Assembly (NCBI RefSeq): GCF_905372335.1
Contig: NZ_CAJPOU010000014.1
Span: forward strand, 1 to 40,298
Length of the DNA stretch: 40,298 nucleotides
From: Streptococcus sp. A12
Lineage (GTDB): Bacteria > Bacillota > Bacilli > Lactobacillales > Streptococcaceae
Direction: 5' to 3'
This document shows, in pieces, positions 32,291 to 40,298 of the stretch. The position numbers were made by a program, and so were the translations under genes. Positions within the stretch are counted from its first letter, which is position 1, and the number at the start of each line of letters is the position of its first letter. The notes beneath the pieces are model-generated. The model had not been told where the DNA came from. It did not search any database and saw nothing but the letters and a program-made list of their open reading frames with translations.

Positions 32291-33832
32291 ATGACTCAAT
32301 TGATTCATTTAGATGGTAACAGCTTAACACTCGAAGAAGTCATCGCCGTCGCTCGGCACGGTGCCCAATGTGAGTTAGACGAAGCAGCCAAAGAAGCTGT
32401 CATCGCATCTCGTAAAATTGTTGATGATATCGTCCGTGAAAAACGTGTTGTCTATGGTGTGACCACTGGATTTGGCTCCCTCTGTAATGTCAGCATTTCT
32501 CCAAAAGATACTGTCCAACTGCAAGAAAACTTGATTCGTACCCACGCATCTGGTTTTGGTGATCCACTTCCAGAAGATGCCGTTCGTGCCATCATGCTCA
32601 TCCGGATCAACTCGCTCTTAAAAGGCTATTCTGGCATTCGTCTGTCAACTGTTGAAAAACTATTAGAATTGCTTAACAAAGGAGTGACTCCTTATATCCC
32701 AGAAAAAGGATCACTCGGAGCTTCCGGAGACCTTGCCCCCCTTTCTCATATGGTGCTCCCAATGTTGGGACTTGGACACGCCTACTACAAAGGTCAACTT
32801 TTAAGTGGTCAAGAAGCTCTCAATCAAGCTGGTATTGAAAAGATCCAATTGGCCGCCAAAGAAGGGCTTGCTTTGATCAATGGTACGACTGTCCTAACTG
32901 GTATCGGTGCTCTTGCAACCTATGATGGCATCCAATTGCTCAAACTGTCTGACATTGCTGGTGCTCTTTCAATGGAAGTCCACAATGGGATTACCAGCCC
33001 ATTTGAAGAAGACCTTCATACCATCCGTCCTCAAAGTGGACAATTGGCAACTGCTCGCAATATCCGTAACCTCCTTGAAGGAAGCAAAAACACCACTGTT
33101 GCGACCCAACAACGGGTCCAAGACCCTTATACACTCCGTTGTATCCCTCAAATCCATGGAGCCAGCAAGGACTCTATTGCTTATGTAAAAACAAAAGTTG
33201 AAATCGAAATCAACTCTGTGACAGATAACCCAATCATCACCAAGGAAGGACACGTCATCTCCGGAGGTAACTTCCACGGTGAACCAATGGCACAACCATT
33301 TGACTTCTTGGGTATTGCCCTTTCTGAGATCGGAAACGTATCTGAACGTCGGGTGGAACGCTTGGTCAACAGCCAGCTTAGTAAATTGCCATCCTTCTTG
33401 GTCAAACATCCTGGCCTCAACTCAGGCTTCATGATTACGCAGTATGCTTGTGCCTCTCTTGCATCTGAAAACAAAATCTTGTCTCACCCAGCCAGCGTTG
33501 ACTCTATCCCATCTTGTGAAAACCAAGAAGACTTCGTCAGCATGGGAACTACAGCAGCTCGTAAAGCAGCAGAAATCCTTAAGAATTCACGCCGCATCGT
33601 TGCTACTGAAATTATGGCGGCCTGCCAAGCCTTGGATCTCAAACCAGAAAACCATGAACTTGGTAAAGGTACAAAACCAGCCTATGACATGATTCGCAGC
33701 AAGGTATCCTTCATTGAATTTGACAAGGACATCGAAATCTTCGAAGAACTTAATAAGGCATCTGCCGTTGTTGAAAGTGAAGAATTCTTAGCAACCATCG
33801 AAAAAGCAGTTGACTTAAGCATTCAATACTGA
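32291..33832 (+). CDS. hutH: Histidine ammonia-lyase
   Basis: 513-aa HAL, the first step of the pathway: L-histidine to trans-urocanate and ammonia. The self-made MIO electrophile comes from Ala-Ser-Gly at 144-146 in GSLGASGDLAPL. The active-site tyrosine region YGVTTGFG (55-62) and the later QDPYTLRCIPQIHGA and GGNFHGEPMAQPFD are intact. CGGAGG lies about 8 nt before the ATG. It is preceded by a 214-nt gap with nested hairpins, so it may be adjusted separately from the upstream hut genes. Confidence 0.97.
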   Translation: MTQLIHLDGNSLTLEEVIAVARHGAQCELDEAAKEAVIASRKIVDDIVREKRVVYGVTTGFGSLCNVSISPKDTVQLQENLIRTHASGFGDPLPEDAVRAIMLIRINSLLKGYSGIRLSTVEKLLELLNKGVTPYIPEKGSLGASGDLAPLSHMVLPMLGLGHAYYKGQLLSGQEALNQAGIEKIQLAAKEGLALINGTTVLTGIGALATYDGIQLLKLSDIAGALSMEVHNGITSPFEEDLHTIRPQSGQLATARNIRNLLEGSKNTTVATQQRVQDPYTLRCIPQIHGASKDSIAYVKTKVEIEINSVTDNPIITKEGHVISGGNFHGEPMAQPFDFLGIALSEIGNVSERRVERLVNSQLSKLPSFLVKHPGLNSGFMITQYACASLASENKILSHPASVDSIPSCENQEDFVSMGTTAARKAAEILKNSRRIVATEIMAACQALDLKPENHELGKGTKPAYDMIRSKVSFIEFDKDIEIFEELNKASAVVESEEFLATIEKAVDLSIQY

Positions 33833-33853
33833 TACAGTAAGGATACAGCAGAA

Positions 33854-33880
33854 AAAGGCTGAGAAAATTTCTCAGCCTTT
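33854..33880 (+). terminator. Hairpin after hutH (partial terminator or attenuator)
   Basis: AAAGGCTGAGAAA (33854-33866) pairs with TTTCTCAGCCTTT (33868-33880), 13 perfect pairs, followed by a broken T/C tract (CCCTTTC). Because hutG follows 40 nt later without a clear promoter, this probably lowers rather than blocks hutG transcription. Confidence 0.6.
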
Positions 33881-33919
33881 CCCTTTCTAGCCTAATACAA
33901 ACAAACGGAGGCATGTAAC

Positions 33920-34906
33920 GTGCTTAGAGATTATTACCCAATGACTTACAGTTATTACCAAGGCAGTATTGAAGACAATCCCTATACAGCCAAATGGGGT
34001 ATGCTGACGAAGTTTTTGGATTTGAATGATGAAACCTTGACTCCTTTTGAAGAAGTCACCTTTGGAATCCTTGGTTTTAAAAGCGATAAAGGAGTCTATA
34101 TCAATAACGGCCGCGTCGGTGCTGTCGAAAGCCCTAATGCTATTCGAACCCAACTCGCCAAACTTCCTTGGCACTGGGGCACCAACGTCACAGTTTTTGA
34201 TGTCGGAAATATCGATGGCCCCAATCGTTCTCTTGAAGATTTGCAAGAGAGCCTCTCTCTAACTGTCAAACGGATGTTGGAGCTAAATATTCAACCAATC
34301 GTCCTCGGTGGAGGGCATGAAACGGCTTATGGTCACTACCTGGGCCTCAAATCCTCCTTGCAATCAGATGAACAATTGGCTGTCATCAACCTAGATGCTC
34401 ACTTTGACCTGCGTCCTTACGACCAAACTGGTCCCAACTCTGGAACAGGATTTCGCCAAATGGCAGACCACGCAAAAGAAGAGAGCCAGGATTTCCCTTA
34501 CTTGATCTTGGGCATTCAGGAACATAGCAACAATTTATTCCTATTCAACTATGTAGCTAAAACACCAAGCATTGATTTCTTAACAGGACAAGATCTCTTC
34601 CGGATGAGCCACCAGGCTATTCTTGATCGGATTGATCAATTCTTAGAAAAACAGACAGCGATTTACCTCTCCATCGATATGGACTGCTTTGCCGTTGGTT
34701 CTGCCCCTGGTGTCAGTGCCATCCAGTCACTAGGTGTGGATCCAAAACTAGCCCTAATGTTGCTCCAACACATTGCAGCTAGCGGCAAACTGATTGGATT
34801 TGATATTGTGGAAGTTTCCCCTCCTCATGATATTGACAACCACACCTCCAACCTTGCCGCCACCTTTATCTTTTACTTGACCCAAATCTTGTCTCAACAA
34901 AAATAA
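33920..34906 (+). CDS. hutG: Formimidoylglutamase
   Basis: 328-aa ureohydrolase (arginase/agmatinase fold) that splits formiminoglutamate to glutamate and formamide. All Mn ligands are visible: H133 (GGGHE), D159, H161 and D163 (NLDAHFD), D253 and D255 (SIDMDCFA). I chose the GTG at 33920 because GGAGG lies 8 nt upstream; an ATG at 33941 would lack a binding site. Between GGAGG and the GTG lies an ATG immediately followed by TAA. It offers a second, folate-independent route for the same substrate that FtcD uses. Confidence 0.93.
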   Translation: MLRDYYPMTYSYYQGSIEDNPYTAKWGMLTKFLDLNDETLTPFEEVTFGILGFKSDKGVYINNGRVGAVESPNAIRTQLAKLPWHWGTNVTVFDVGNIDGPNRSLEDLQESLSLTVKRMLELNIQPIVLGGGHETAYGHYLGLKSSLQSDEQLAVINLDAHFDLRPYDQTGPNSGTGFRQMADHAKEESQDFPYLILGIQEHSNNLFLFNYVAKTPSIDFLTGQDLFRMSHQAILDRIDQFLEKQTAIYLSIDMDCFAVGSAPGVSAIQSLGVDPKLALMLLQHIAASGKLIGFDIVEVSPPHDIDNHTSNLAATFIFYLTQILSQQK

Positions 34907-34929
34907 GATTCAAAACCTCTCTAACATAC

Positions 34930-34976
34930 AAAAGGCTTATCAACATCCAGCCCTTGGGTGTTGATAAGCCTTTTTT
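34930..34976. terminator. Bidirectional terminator between hutG and the SARP-like regulator
   Basis: AAAAGGCTTATCAACA (34930-34945) pairs with TGTTGATAAGCCTTTT (34959-34974), 16 perfect pairs, with a T run on the plus strand and an A-rich left flank. It ends the hut operon and the convergent regulator gene. Confidence 0.92.
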
Positions 34977-35008
34977 CATTCTTCCTTCATGACATTTGAT
35001 GAGCTACA

Positions 35009-37945
35009 CTAGAGATTTTTTAATCTCTTGAGGAAGGGACGGTCTCTATACGGAGTCAGATGTTGCTCTGCCAGTTTCTTGTAGTAATTCTTATCTTCTT
35101 TCAAGAAAGTGCTCAAAGCAGGATTCAGTTGCTCTCCTTGCTCCTTCTGGGCCGCCAAGAAGGCCAAGAGATAATACACCATCCCCTTGTCTCGTGCATT
35201 CATCGTTTGCTTCATGGCTCCTTCTTTACGAGATAGGTAAGTTGCCACCTTCTCTTGTTCCCCGAAATGACAGGCGATTAAGGATTGATAAAATCCGAGC
35301 AGTTCTTCCTTCCAAGGAAAGCGAACACTGGACAAAACCTTTTGAGCCCTGTCAAAATAGAATCGGGCTTGGACCAAATCCCCCTTCCAATAGTAGGCAA
35401 TCCCAAGATCAATTTCAAACACCACTCGGACTGAATCAACAGATTGATTTCCCACCAAGCGTAGGACCTCTTCCAAATGGGTGACAGCTACTTGAAAATG
35501 CCCTCTCACTTGCTCTATTTCAGCAAGGTAGGCTAAAGATGCTGCAATTTGAATGGCATACTTGGCCTGCATGCTATTGGTCAGACTAAAGCAATCAATG
35601 GAGCGATAGAGGTGGCGGGTCGCCTGCTCCTCATCCCCTACCATCAAATGGTACAAACCCTTCAAGCGTAACTGAATCGCAATCGCTTCATGGTTGTTGG
35701 CCTGAATCGCATCTTCTAAAGCCAAATCTGTGTAATAGGCCATTTCAGAAATATTTTCTGTTTGAATGCAATAATAAATGATTTGCCGGTACCCTTCTAA
35801 AAGAAAGTCGAGCAGTTTGAGTTCCCGCGCATAGGAGATGACCTTTTGAATATCATGAATCCCCTTTTGGTACTCACCACTTCGAATGAAGTAGCGCCCC
35901 TCTAGATACAAGTAGCGCAGTTGCAAATACTTGTAGTCTCTATCTTTTTGGTGTCGTGAAAAAAGCTGATCCAGTTCTCGACGAAGACGAGAGAGTTCCC
36001 CAAAAATGTCCAAATGGCTATTTTTCCCATCGGATACTCCCCCTTCTTCTCCCTTGGAGTATATTGGGAATAGTTCATGTTCCAACTGGAGGATTTCTTC
36101 TAAGTAGGTCAGCTCAAAAGACAAGGAACGCAAGAGATTTTGGGACTGCTTGTATTGGTAAGCTATTTCCTTATAGAAGAGCAGGTCTGTCGAATCTTCT
36201 AAGGTTTCTTCCAGTTTTTGCGCGATTTGTTGATGGAAGAGACGCCGTCTGGCTGGTGACAGGAGTTGGTAGAAGTACATGGCTACCAATTGCTTGCAAA
36301 ATTGGACTAAGAGATCCTCCCCTTCCTCCACTATTGAGATGATTCCTCTTTGAGCTAAAGGATCTAATAATGCAGTTAAAACAGAAAGATCTGTAGCTGT
36401 CAAATCGGCCAAGATAGACATGGATATCGGCTTATGAAAACAAGACAAATAATGAAGAAGGGACTCCTCTTCACTGCTCAAGTCACCCAGCTCTTGAGAC
36501 AGATAGGCTTGAATGATATCAGGTAAGGGCTCTAAACTTTCCTTCTCTTTCCACTCTTCTATATAGCTGGACAACAAGAAGGGACTACCTTCACTCCACT
36601 CCATCATTTGCTCGATCAGGGCTGGTTCTATCTGCCCCAGTTGCCCTTGCAAGAGTAATCGACTTTCACTCGGATCAAAATTGGTCAACTCTAGCTGGGA
36701 CAACCGTCTCTCGACTTTTAAACTCCCAAAGAAGGTGACCAAGAATTCCGGCAAAGGCCCCTCAGCTGTAACAATCAGTTGCCATCTTTCCCCTCTACTT
36801 TTCTCCTCCAATTGCTTTACTTTATTGAATGAGGCCGCATCCATCCACTGAGCATTTTCAAGCAGAATCAGGAGAGGTTTTTCTTGGCTGAGTCTTTGAA
36901 GGTGCTTCCGGACAGCAGGGAGATTATCCGCTTTTCCTAGAGGAGGAGCTTCCAAGCCCCCACTCACTTTCTCTAGGGAAGCTTTGAGGTCGTCCCAGAT
37001 CCCTCCTTCTTCTTGGCGACTGCCGACTTTGCCTTCTACCTTAACAAAGCTAAAACTACGATTGGACAACAAGACCAATTGACGCAATAAACGTTTTTTG
37101 CCTGTTCCAGATTGCCCCATGACCAAGAGAGGGCCAACCGCTTCCCCCTTCTCTACTAAGGAGAGGTATTCTTCCAGTTGGGACAGTTCTTGTTTGCGAC
37201 CAAAGAAAGGGAGTTCTCGGACATTCACACGATTGCTCTGTTTATGGGTGCGCTTAGCTTCCAAAACAGAATGATACAGTTCCTCTATCACTCGACTGGG
37301 ACGAACATTCAGCTCACGATCCAATAAATCCACCAGCTTGTAATAGGTCTCAAAAAATTTCCCCAGCTGGTGATGAACTCTATAATACTCCATCAAGAGC
37401 TGGTAATTCTTTTCTTCAAATTCATCCAGCTCTACTAAATGGTGGAGTAAGGACTCTATACCAGGGTCTCCCAGCCCCTCTTTGTCAATCTTTTGATAAC
37501 AGCTTTCAATATAGAGTTGCTTATAAGCGCTCCGTTTTCGCGAAGCCCACTGATCAAAGTCCTCATCATCCTTGACATAGAAGCCTTCTAAAAAGTCTCC
37601 CTGATAAAGATGTAAATTGCTTATAGGATCCCTTTCAAAAAGCTGGACATCCAAAGAAAGATTCAGCTCAGGATTAAGGGCCAGGCTACTCCTACTTGGA
37701 GAAACAATGACATCTCCTTCAAAGATTTTATTGGCTTGGTAAACAGTATTGCGTAGATTTTTCCGAGCGACTTGGTTTTCCTTATCCCCCCAGAGAATGC
37801 CCGCAATTTCATCACGGTTGACCTCACCTGATACGGCTAAGTAATAAAATAAAGCCTCCATCTTCGAGAAGGAAAAACGGATGTCTTTCTGTTGGAAAAC
37901 AACCTTAGGGGGTCCAAATAACTTCAACGTGAGTTCTCTCTTCAT
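35009..37945 (-). CDS. Large SARP/AfsR-like regulator (wHTH-BTAD-STAND-TPR)
   Basis: 978 aa. An OmpR/DnrI-type winged helix (about 1-95, LKLFGPPKVVF...FSFSKMEALFYYLA...LWGD) is followed by a bacterial transcriptional activator domain (about 97-232, FLEGFYVKDDEDFDQW, LDRELNVRPS). Then comes a STAND ATPase-like module (245-600) and TPR-like helical repeats to the end. The nucleotide motifs are degenerate: GQSGTGKK (277-284) has Lys for the usual Ser/Thr, and the Walker B region is LLILLENAQWMD (358-369). The ATG at 37945 has GGAGG 8 nt upstream; an ATG 24 nt earlier has none. It is convergent with hutG and closes the hut island. I infer it activates hut. Confidence 0.88.
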   Translation of the reverse strand: MKRELTLKLFGPPKVVFQQKDIRFSFSKMEALFYYLAVSGEVNRDEIAGILWGDKENQVARKNLRNTVYQANKIFEGDVIVSPSRSSLALNPELNLSLDVQLFERDPISNLHLYQGDFLEGFYVKDDEDFDQWASRKRSAYKQLYIESCYQKIDKEGLGDPGIESLLHHLVELDEFEEKNYQLLMEYYRVHHQLGKFFETYYKLVDLLDRELNVRPSRVIEELYHSVLEAKRTHKQSNRVNVRELPFFGRKQELSQLEEYLSLVEKGEAVGPLLVMGQSGTGKKRLLRQLVLLSNRSFSFVKVEGKVGSRQEEGGIWDDLKASLEKVSGGLEAPPLGKADNLPAVRKHLQRLSQEKPLLILLENAQWMDAASFNKVKQLEEKSRGERWQLIVTAEGPLPEFLVTFFGSLKVERRLSQLELTNFDPSESRLLLQGQLGQIEPALIEQMMEWSEGSPFLLSSYIEEWKEKESLEPLPDIIQAYLSQELGDLSSEEESLLHYLSCFHKPISMSILADLTATDLSVLTALLDPLAQRGIISIVEEGEDLLVQFCKQLVAMYFYQLLSPARRRLFHQQIAQKLEETLEDSTDLLFYKEIAYQYKQSQNLLRSLSFELTYLEEILQLEHELFPIYSKGEEGGVSDGKNSHLDIFGELSRLRRELDQLFSRHQKDRDYKYLQLRYLYLEGRYFIRSGEYQKGIHDIQKVISYARELKLLDFLLEGYRQIIYYCIQTENISEMAYYTDLALEDAIQANNHEAIAIQLRLKGLYHLMVGDEEQATRHLYRSIDCFSLTNSMQAKYAIQIAASLAYLAEIEQVRGHFQVAVTHLEEVLRLVGNQSVDSVRVVFEIDLGIAYYWKGDLVQARFYFDRAQKVLSSVRFPWKEELLGFYQSLIACHFGEQEKVATYLSRKEGAMKQTMNARDKGMVYYLLAFLAAQKEQGEQLNPALSTFLKEDKNYYKKLAEQHLTPYRDRPFLKRLKNL

Positions 37946-37975
37946 TGCAAGCGCCTCCAAAATCTTCATATTAAT

Positions 37976-38004
37976 ACTATAAAAAAAAAGTTGTCATTTA
38001 GCAA
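37976..38004 (-). promoter_or_regulatory. Promoter of the SARP-like regulator gene
   Basis: Minus strand TTGCTA (38004-37999), 17 nt including a T tract, TATAGT (37981-37976). An ordinary promoter that lacks the TTGAC repeats, so the regulator is probably made without its own help. Confidence 0.6.
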
Positions 38005-38024
38005 GCGATTGGCCCAAGTAAAAA

Positions 38025-38054
38025 AGAGACTGAGAAAAATTTTTCTCAATCTCT
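38025..38054 (-). terminator. Terminator of metF (met operon end)
   Basis: A 30-bp inverted repeat with one mismatch, arms 38025-38039 and 38040-38054 (AGAGACTGAGAAAAA / TTTTTCTCAATCTCT), followed on the minus strand by six T. It lies 23 nt beyond the metF stop. Confidence 0.85.
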
Positions 38055-38077
38055 ACAATTCCTGCTTAGACTGTTGA

Positions 38078-38953
38078 TTAAATCACTTCTAACTTTGGTT
38101 GGTGTTCAAATAAAGCTTTTGTTGCATGGTGGACATGATAGGCTACATCTTCATTGTTCATGGTGTAGAGATGGACACCGGCAACATCTTGTGTGACCAA
38201 ATCAACGATTTGATCCACCGCATAGGCCAAACCAGCCGCACGAAGGGATTCTGGATCATGTTCATACTTATCCAGAATGGCTTTGAATTTCCGTGGGATA
38301 TGAACATTTTCACAAGTCTTCAACAAGCGAAGGGCCTGGTTTCTGTTAAGAATTGGCATCACCCCTGCATGAATGGGAACATCAATTCCCGCCAAGGTAC
38401 ACTTATCTTGAAAATCGTAGAAACGCTCATTGTCAAAGAAAAGCTGAGTCACTAGGCTCGAACATCCAGCATCCACTTTCTTTTTCAGATTTTGAATATC
38501 TGAAATTTGGTTTGGCGAATCTGGGTGACCTTCTGGGTAACAAGCACCGATTACATCAAAGTGAGGAGCTTCTGTCTTGATAAACTCAATCAAGTCCGTT
38601 GCATAACGAAAGTCTTTTAAAGGCTCAATACCAGGAATAATATCTCCACGAAGGGCCAAGATCCGATGAACCCCTACTTGATCTAATTCATGAAGGGTAT
38701 CTGCTACTTTTTCCTTGCTTAAATAGATGGCAGGTAAGTGGGCAATGGTCGGAATAGACAATTCATTCTGAATATGATTGGCTAAAGCAACCGTCGTCTC
38801 TTTGATATTGTATTTATTATTGCTAGCTGTCACACTGATAAAGTGTGGAGCTAATTCCTGCATATTTTCCAAGGCACGTAAGAGCTTGGCATTGCCTACT
38901 TCAGGATTTGGAGGGAAAACCTCAAAGGAGAGCGACGGTGTTTGCTTAGTCAT
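38078..38953 (-). CDS. metF: Methylenetetrahydrofolate reductase
   Basis: 291-aa flavin TIM-barrel enzyme that reduces 5,10-methylene-THF to 5-methyl-THF for methionine synthesis. SFEVFPP (with the catalytic Glu) is at the N terminus, followed by FISVTASNN, HRILALRGDI and GACYPEGHPDS, all typical. The ATG at 38953 has AAAGGA 9 nt upstream; the TTG one codon earlier is not needed. It lies 71 nt downstream of metE on the same strand, an expected pair: MetF makes the methyl donor that MetE uses. Confidence 0.95.
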   Translation of the reverse strand: MTKQTPSLSFEVFPPNPEVGNAKLLRALENMQELAPHFISVTASNNKYNIKETTVALANHIQNELSIPTIAHLPAIYLSKEKVADTLHELDQVGVHRILALRGDIIPGIEPLKDFRYATDLIEFIKTEAPHFDVIGACYPEGHPDSPNQISDIQNLKKKVDAGCSSLVTQLFFDNERFYDFQDKCTLAGIDVPIHAGVMPILNRNQALRLLKTCENVHIPRKFKAILDKYEHDPESLRAAGLAYAVDQIVDLVTQDVAGVHLYTMNNEDVAYHVHHATKALFEHQPKLEVI

Positions 38954-39024
38954 CAAATGTATTCCTTTCTTGATTGAGCAATTCTTTTTTTGCTATCGAG
39001 CAAGCTTAGGAATTTCTACTTGCT

Positions 39025-40298
39025 TTATAGCGCTTTACGAGCAGCTTTTGCCGCTTCTACTAGACGGATCAAGCTTTCTTTTGTTTCTTTAATTCCACGT
39101 GTTTTCAAACCACAGTCAGGATTGATCCAAACTTTTCTGCTTGGTACTTTGGCAAGGATAGCTTCGATAGTGTGATCGATTTCGCCTTCGTTAGGCACAC
39201 GAGGTGAGTGGATATCGTAAACCCCAGGTCCAACTTCTGTTTGGAAGTTTTTCGCTTTGAGTTCGTCCAAGATTTCAAGGTTTGAACGACTTGCCTCAAA
39301 TGAGATGACGTCTGCATCCATGTTGTCGATAGCTGGGATGATATCTGTAAATTCTGAGTAACACATGTGAGTGTGGATTTGTGTATCTGGCGCTACTGTA
39401 GAGTGTACCAAGCGGAAGGCTGGAATAGCCCAGTCAAGGTAGTCTTCGTACCAGTCGCTACGACGGAGTGGCAATTTCTCACGAAGAGCAGCCTCGTCGA
39501 TTTGGATAATCTTCACGCCTGCAGCTTCAAGGTCAAGAACTTCATCCTTGATTGCAAGAGCGATTTGAAGAGTAGAATCCTTGATAGAGATGTCTTCACG
39601 TGGGAATGACCAGTTAAGGATGGTAACAGGTCCAGTCAACATACCTTTAACAGGTTTGTCAGTACGGCTTTGTGCGTAGCTAGACCATTTCACAGTGATT
39701 GGGTTGAGACGAGTGACATCACCCCAGATGATTGGTGGTTTCACCCCACGCATACCGTATGATTGTACCCAACCATTCTTAGAGAAGAGGTAACCTGACA
39801 AGTTTTGACCGAAGTACTCAACCATGTCATTACGCTCGAATTCACCGTGTACAAGCACGTCAAATCCAACTTCTTCTTGCCATTTGATCCATTCGTCGAT
39901 GGTTTCAGCAAGGAAGGCATCGTATTCTTCTTGTGACAATTCACCCTTACGGAAGGCCAAACGTTTAGCACGAACTTCCTTAGTTTGAGGGAATGAACCG
40001 ATGGTTGTTGTTGGAAGGGCTGGAAGTTTGAAGGCATCTTCTTGGATAGCTTCACGTTCAGCAAAAGCTGGCAAACGAGTGTAGTCTGCATCAGTCAATC
40101 CAGCGATACGCGAACGAAGTTCCGCATTTGCTCCAACACGTTCAGTCGCAAAGAGTTCTTTGTTTGCTGCAAGAGCTTCTTCACCTTGACCATTGCGGAT
40201 ATCATCCAAATCACGGATCTCATCCAATTTTTCAACTGCAAAAGCAAAGTGGTTCAAGATAGCTGGTTCAAATTCTTCATTAGCAGTTGTAAATGGCA
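39025..40298 (-). CDS. metE: Cobalamin-independent methionine synthase (partial)
   Basis: The C-terminal 424 residues of MetE; the N-terminal part lies beyond the right edge, and the open frame continues through 40298 (visible first residues PFTTANEEFEPAILNHF). The enzyme transfers the methyl group of 5-methyl-THF-polyglutamate to homocysteine. The C-terminal zinc site is complete: His and Cys of HTHMCYSEF, Glu of SFEASRS and Cys of NPDCGLKTR. PTTTIGSFPQTKEVRAKR marks the start of the catalytic barrel. It is co-directional with metF, probably one operon. Its promoter is outside the window. Confidence 0.95.
   Translation of the reverse strand, partial: PFTTANEEFEPAILNHFAFAVEKLDEIRDLDDIRNGQGEEALAANKELFATERVGANAELRSRIAGLTDADYTRLPAFAEREAIQEDAFKLPALPTTTIGSFPQTKEVRAKRLAFRKGELSQEEYDAFLAETIDEWIKWQEEVGFDVLVHGEFERNDMVEYFGQNLSGYLFSKNGWVQSYGMRGVKPPIIWGDVTRLNPITVKWSSYAQSRTDKPVKGMLTGPVTILNWSFPREDISIKDSTLQIALAIKDEVLDLEAAGVKIIQIDEAALREKLPLRRSDWYEDYLDWAIPAFRLVHSTVAPDTQIHTHMCYSEFTDIIPAIDNMDADVISFEASRSNLEILDELKAKNFQTEVGPGVYDIHSPRVPNEGEIDHTIEAILAKVPSRKVWINPDCGLKTRGIKETKESLIRLVEAAKAARKAL

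Overview
The window looks like chromosomal DNA of a Streptococcus, most likely an oral viridans species of the sanguinis/mitis type. Reasons: low-to-moderate G+C, AAGGAGG-type ribosome binding sites, extended -10 promoters, the scrB-scrR / nusB-yqhY-efp neighbourhood, an LPxTG subtilase with a YSIRK-like signal, a phosphoketolase, and a structured intergenic repeat that I recall from oral streptococcal genomes. The species call is inference. I see no phage, transposase, CRISPR array, rRNA or tRNA.

Layout. 1-2553 (+): sucrose-6-phosphate hydrolase and its LacI-type repressor, then a structured repeat and a shared terminator. 2802-8184 (-): efp-yqhY-nusB with its own promoter, preceded by uvrA and an M24 peptidase. 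8306-9953 (+): CorA-type transporter and a DUF1129-type membrane protein, divergent from uvrA through back-to-back extended -10 promoters. 9989-11911 (-): an acetyltransferase, an array of alternating terminator-like hairpins, and the rpsF-ssb-rpsR operon. 12189-14518 (+): a coupled operon of GT2-GtrA glycosyltransferase, secreted NAGPA-type phosphodiester glycosidase and a small membrane protein. 14583-14714: a closed, branched inverted-repeat element. 14778-19229 (-): a 1483-aa cell-wall subtilase with a cre-like site in its leader. 19465-21849 (-): phosphoketolase. 22210-23181 (+): a two-TM protein of unknown function.

23290-37945 is a complete histidine utilisation (hut) island: hutI (-) diverges from hutU-ftcD-fchA-fhs-hutD-permease-hutH-hutG (+), closed by a large SARP/AfsR-like (BTAD + STAND + TPR) regulator (-). 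Histidine is taken up, deaminated by HutH, hydrated by HutU and opened by HutI to formiminoglutamate. That intermediate can go to formamide + glutamate (HutG) or to tetrahydrofolate (FtcD, FchA), with Fhs able to recover ATP and formate. metF and metE follow on the minus strand (metE runs off the window) and use the same one-carbon pool.

The most interesting observation is in the 24538-24737 hutI/hutU divergent promoter. Each direction carries two TTGAC direct repeats exactly 11 bp apart, and each pair ends exactly 10 bp before a -10 hexamer (TAGAAT for hutI, TACAAT for hutU). This mirrored geometry is what SARP-family activators are known to recognise, and a SARP-like regulator gene sits at the other end of the same island. 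I propose it is the histidine-pathway activator, an unusual role for this family. Secondary leads are the branched element at 14583-14714, the hairpin array at 10624-10814, the GT2/NAGPA operon with a large dyad over its promoter, and the nested hairpins before hutH.
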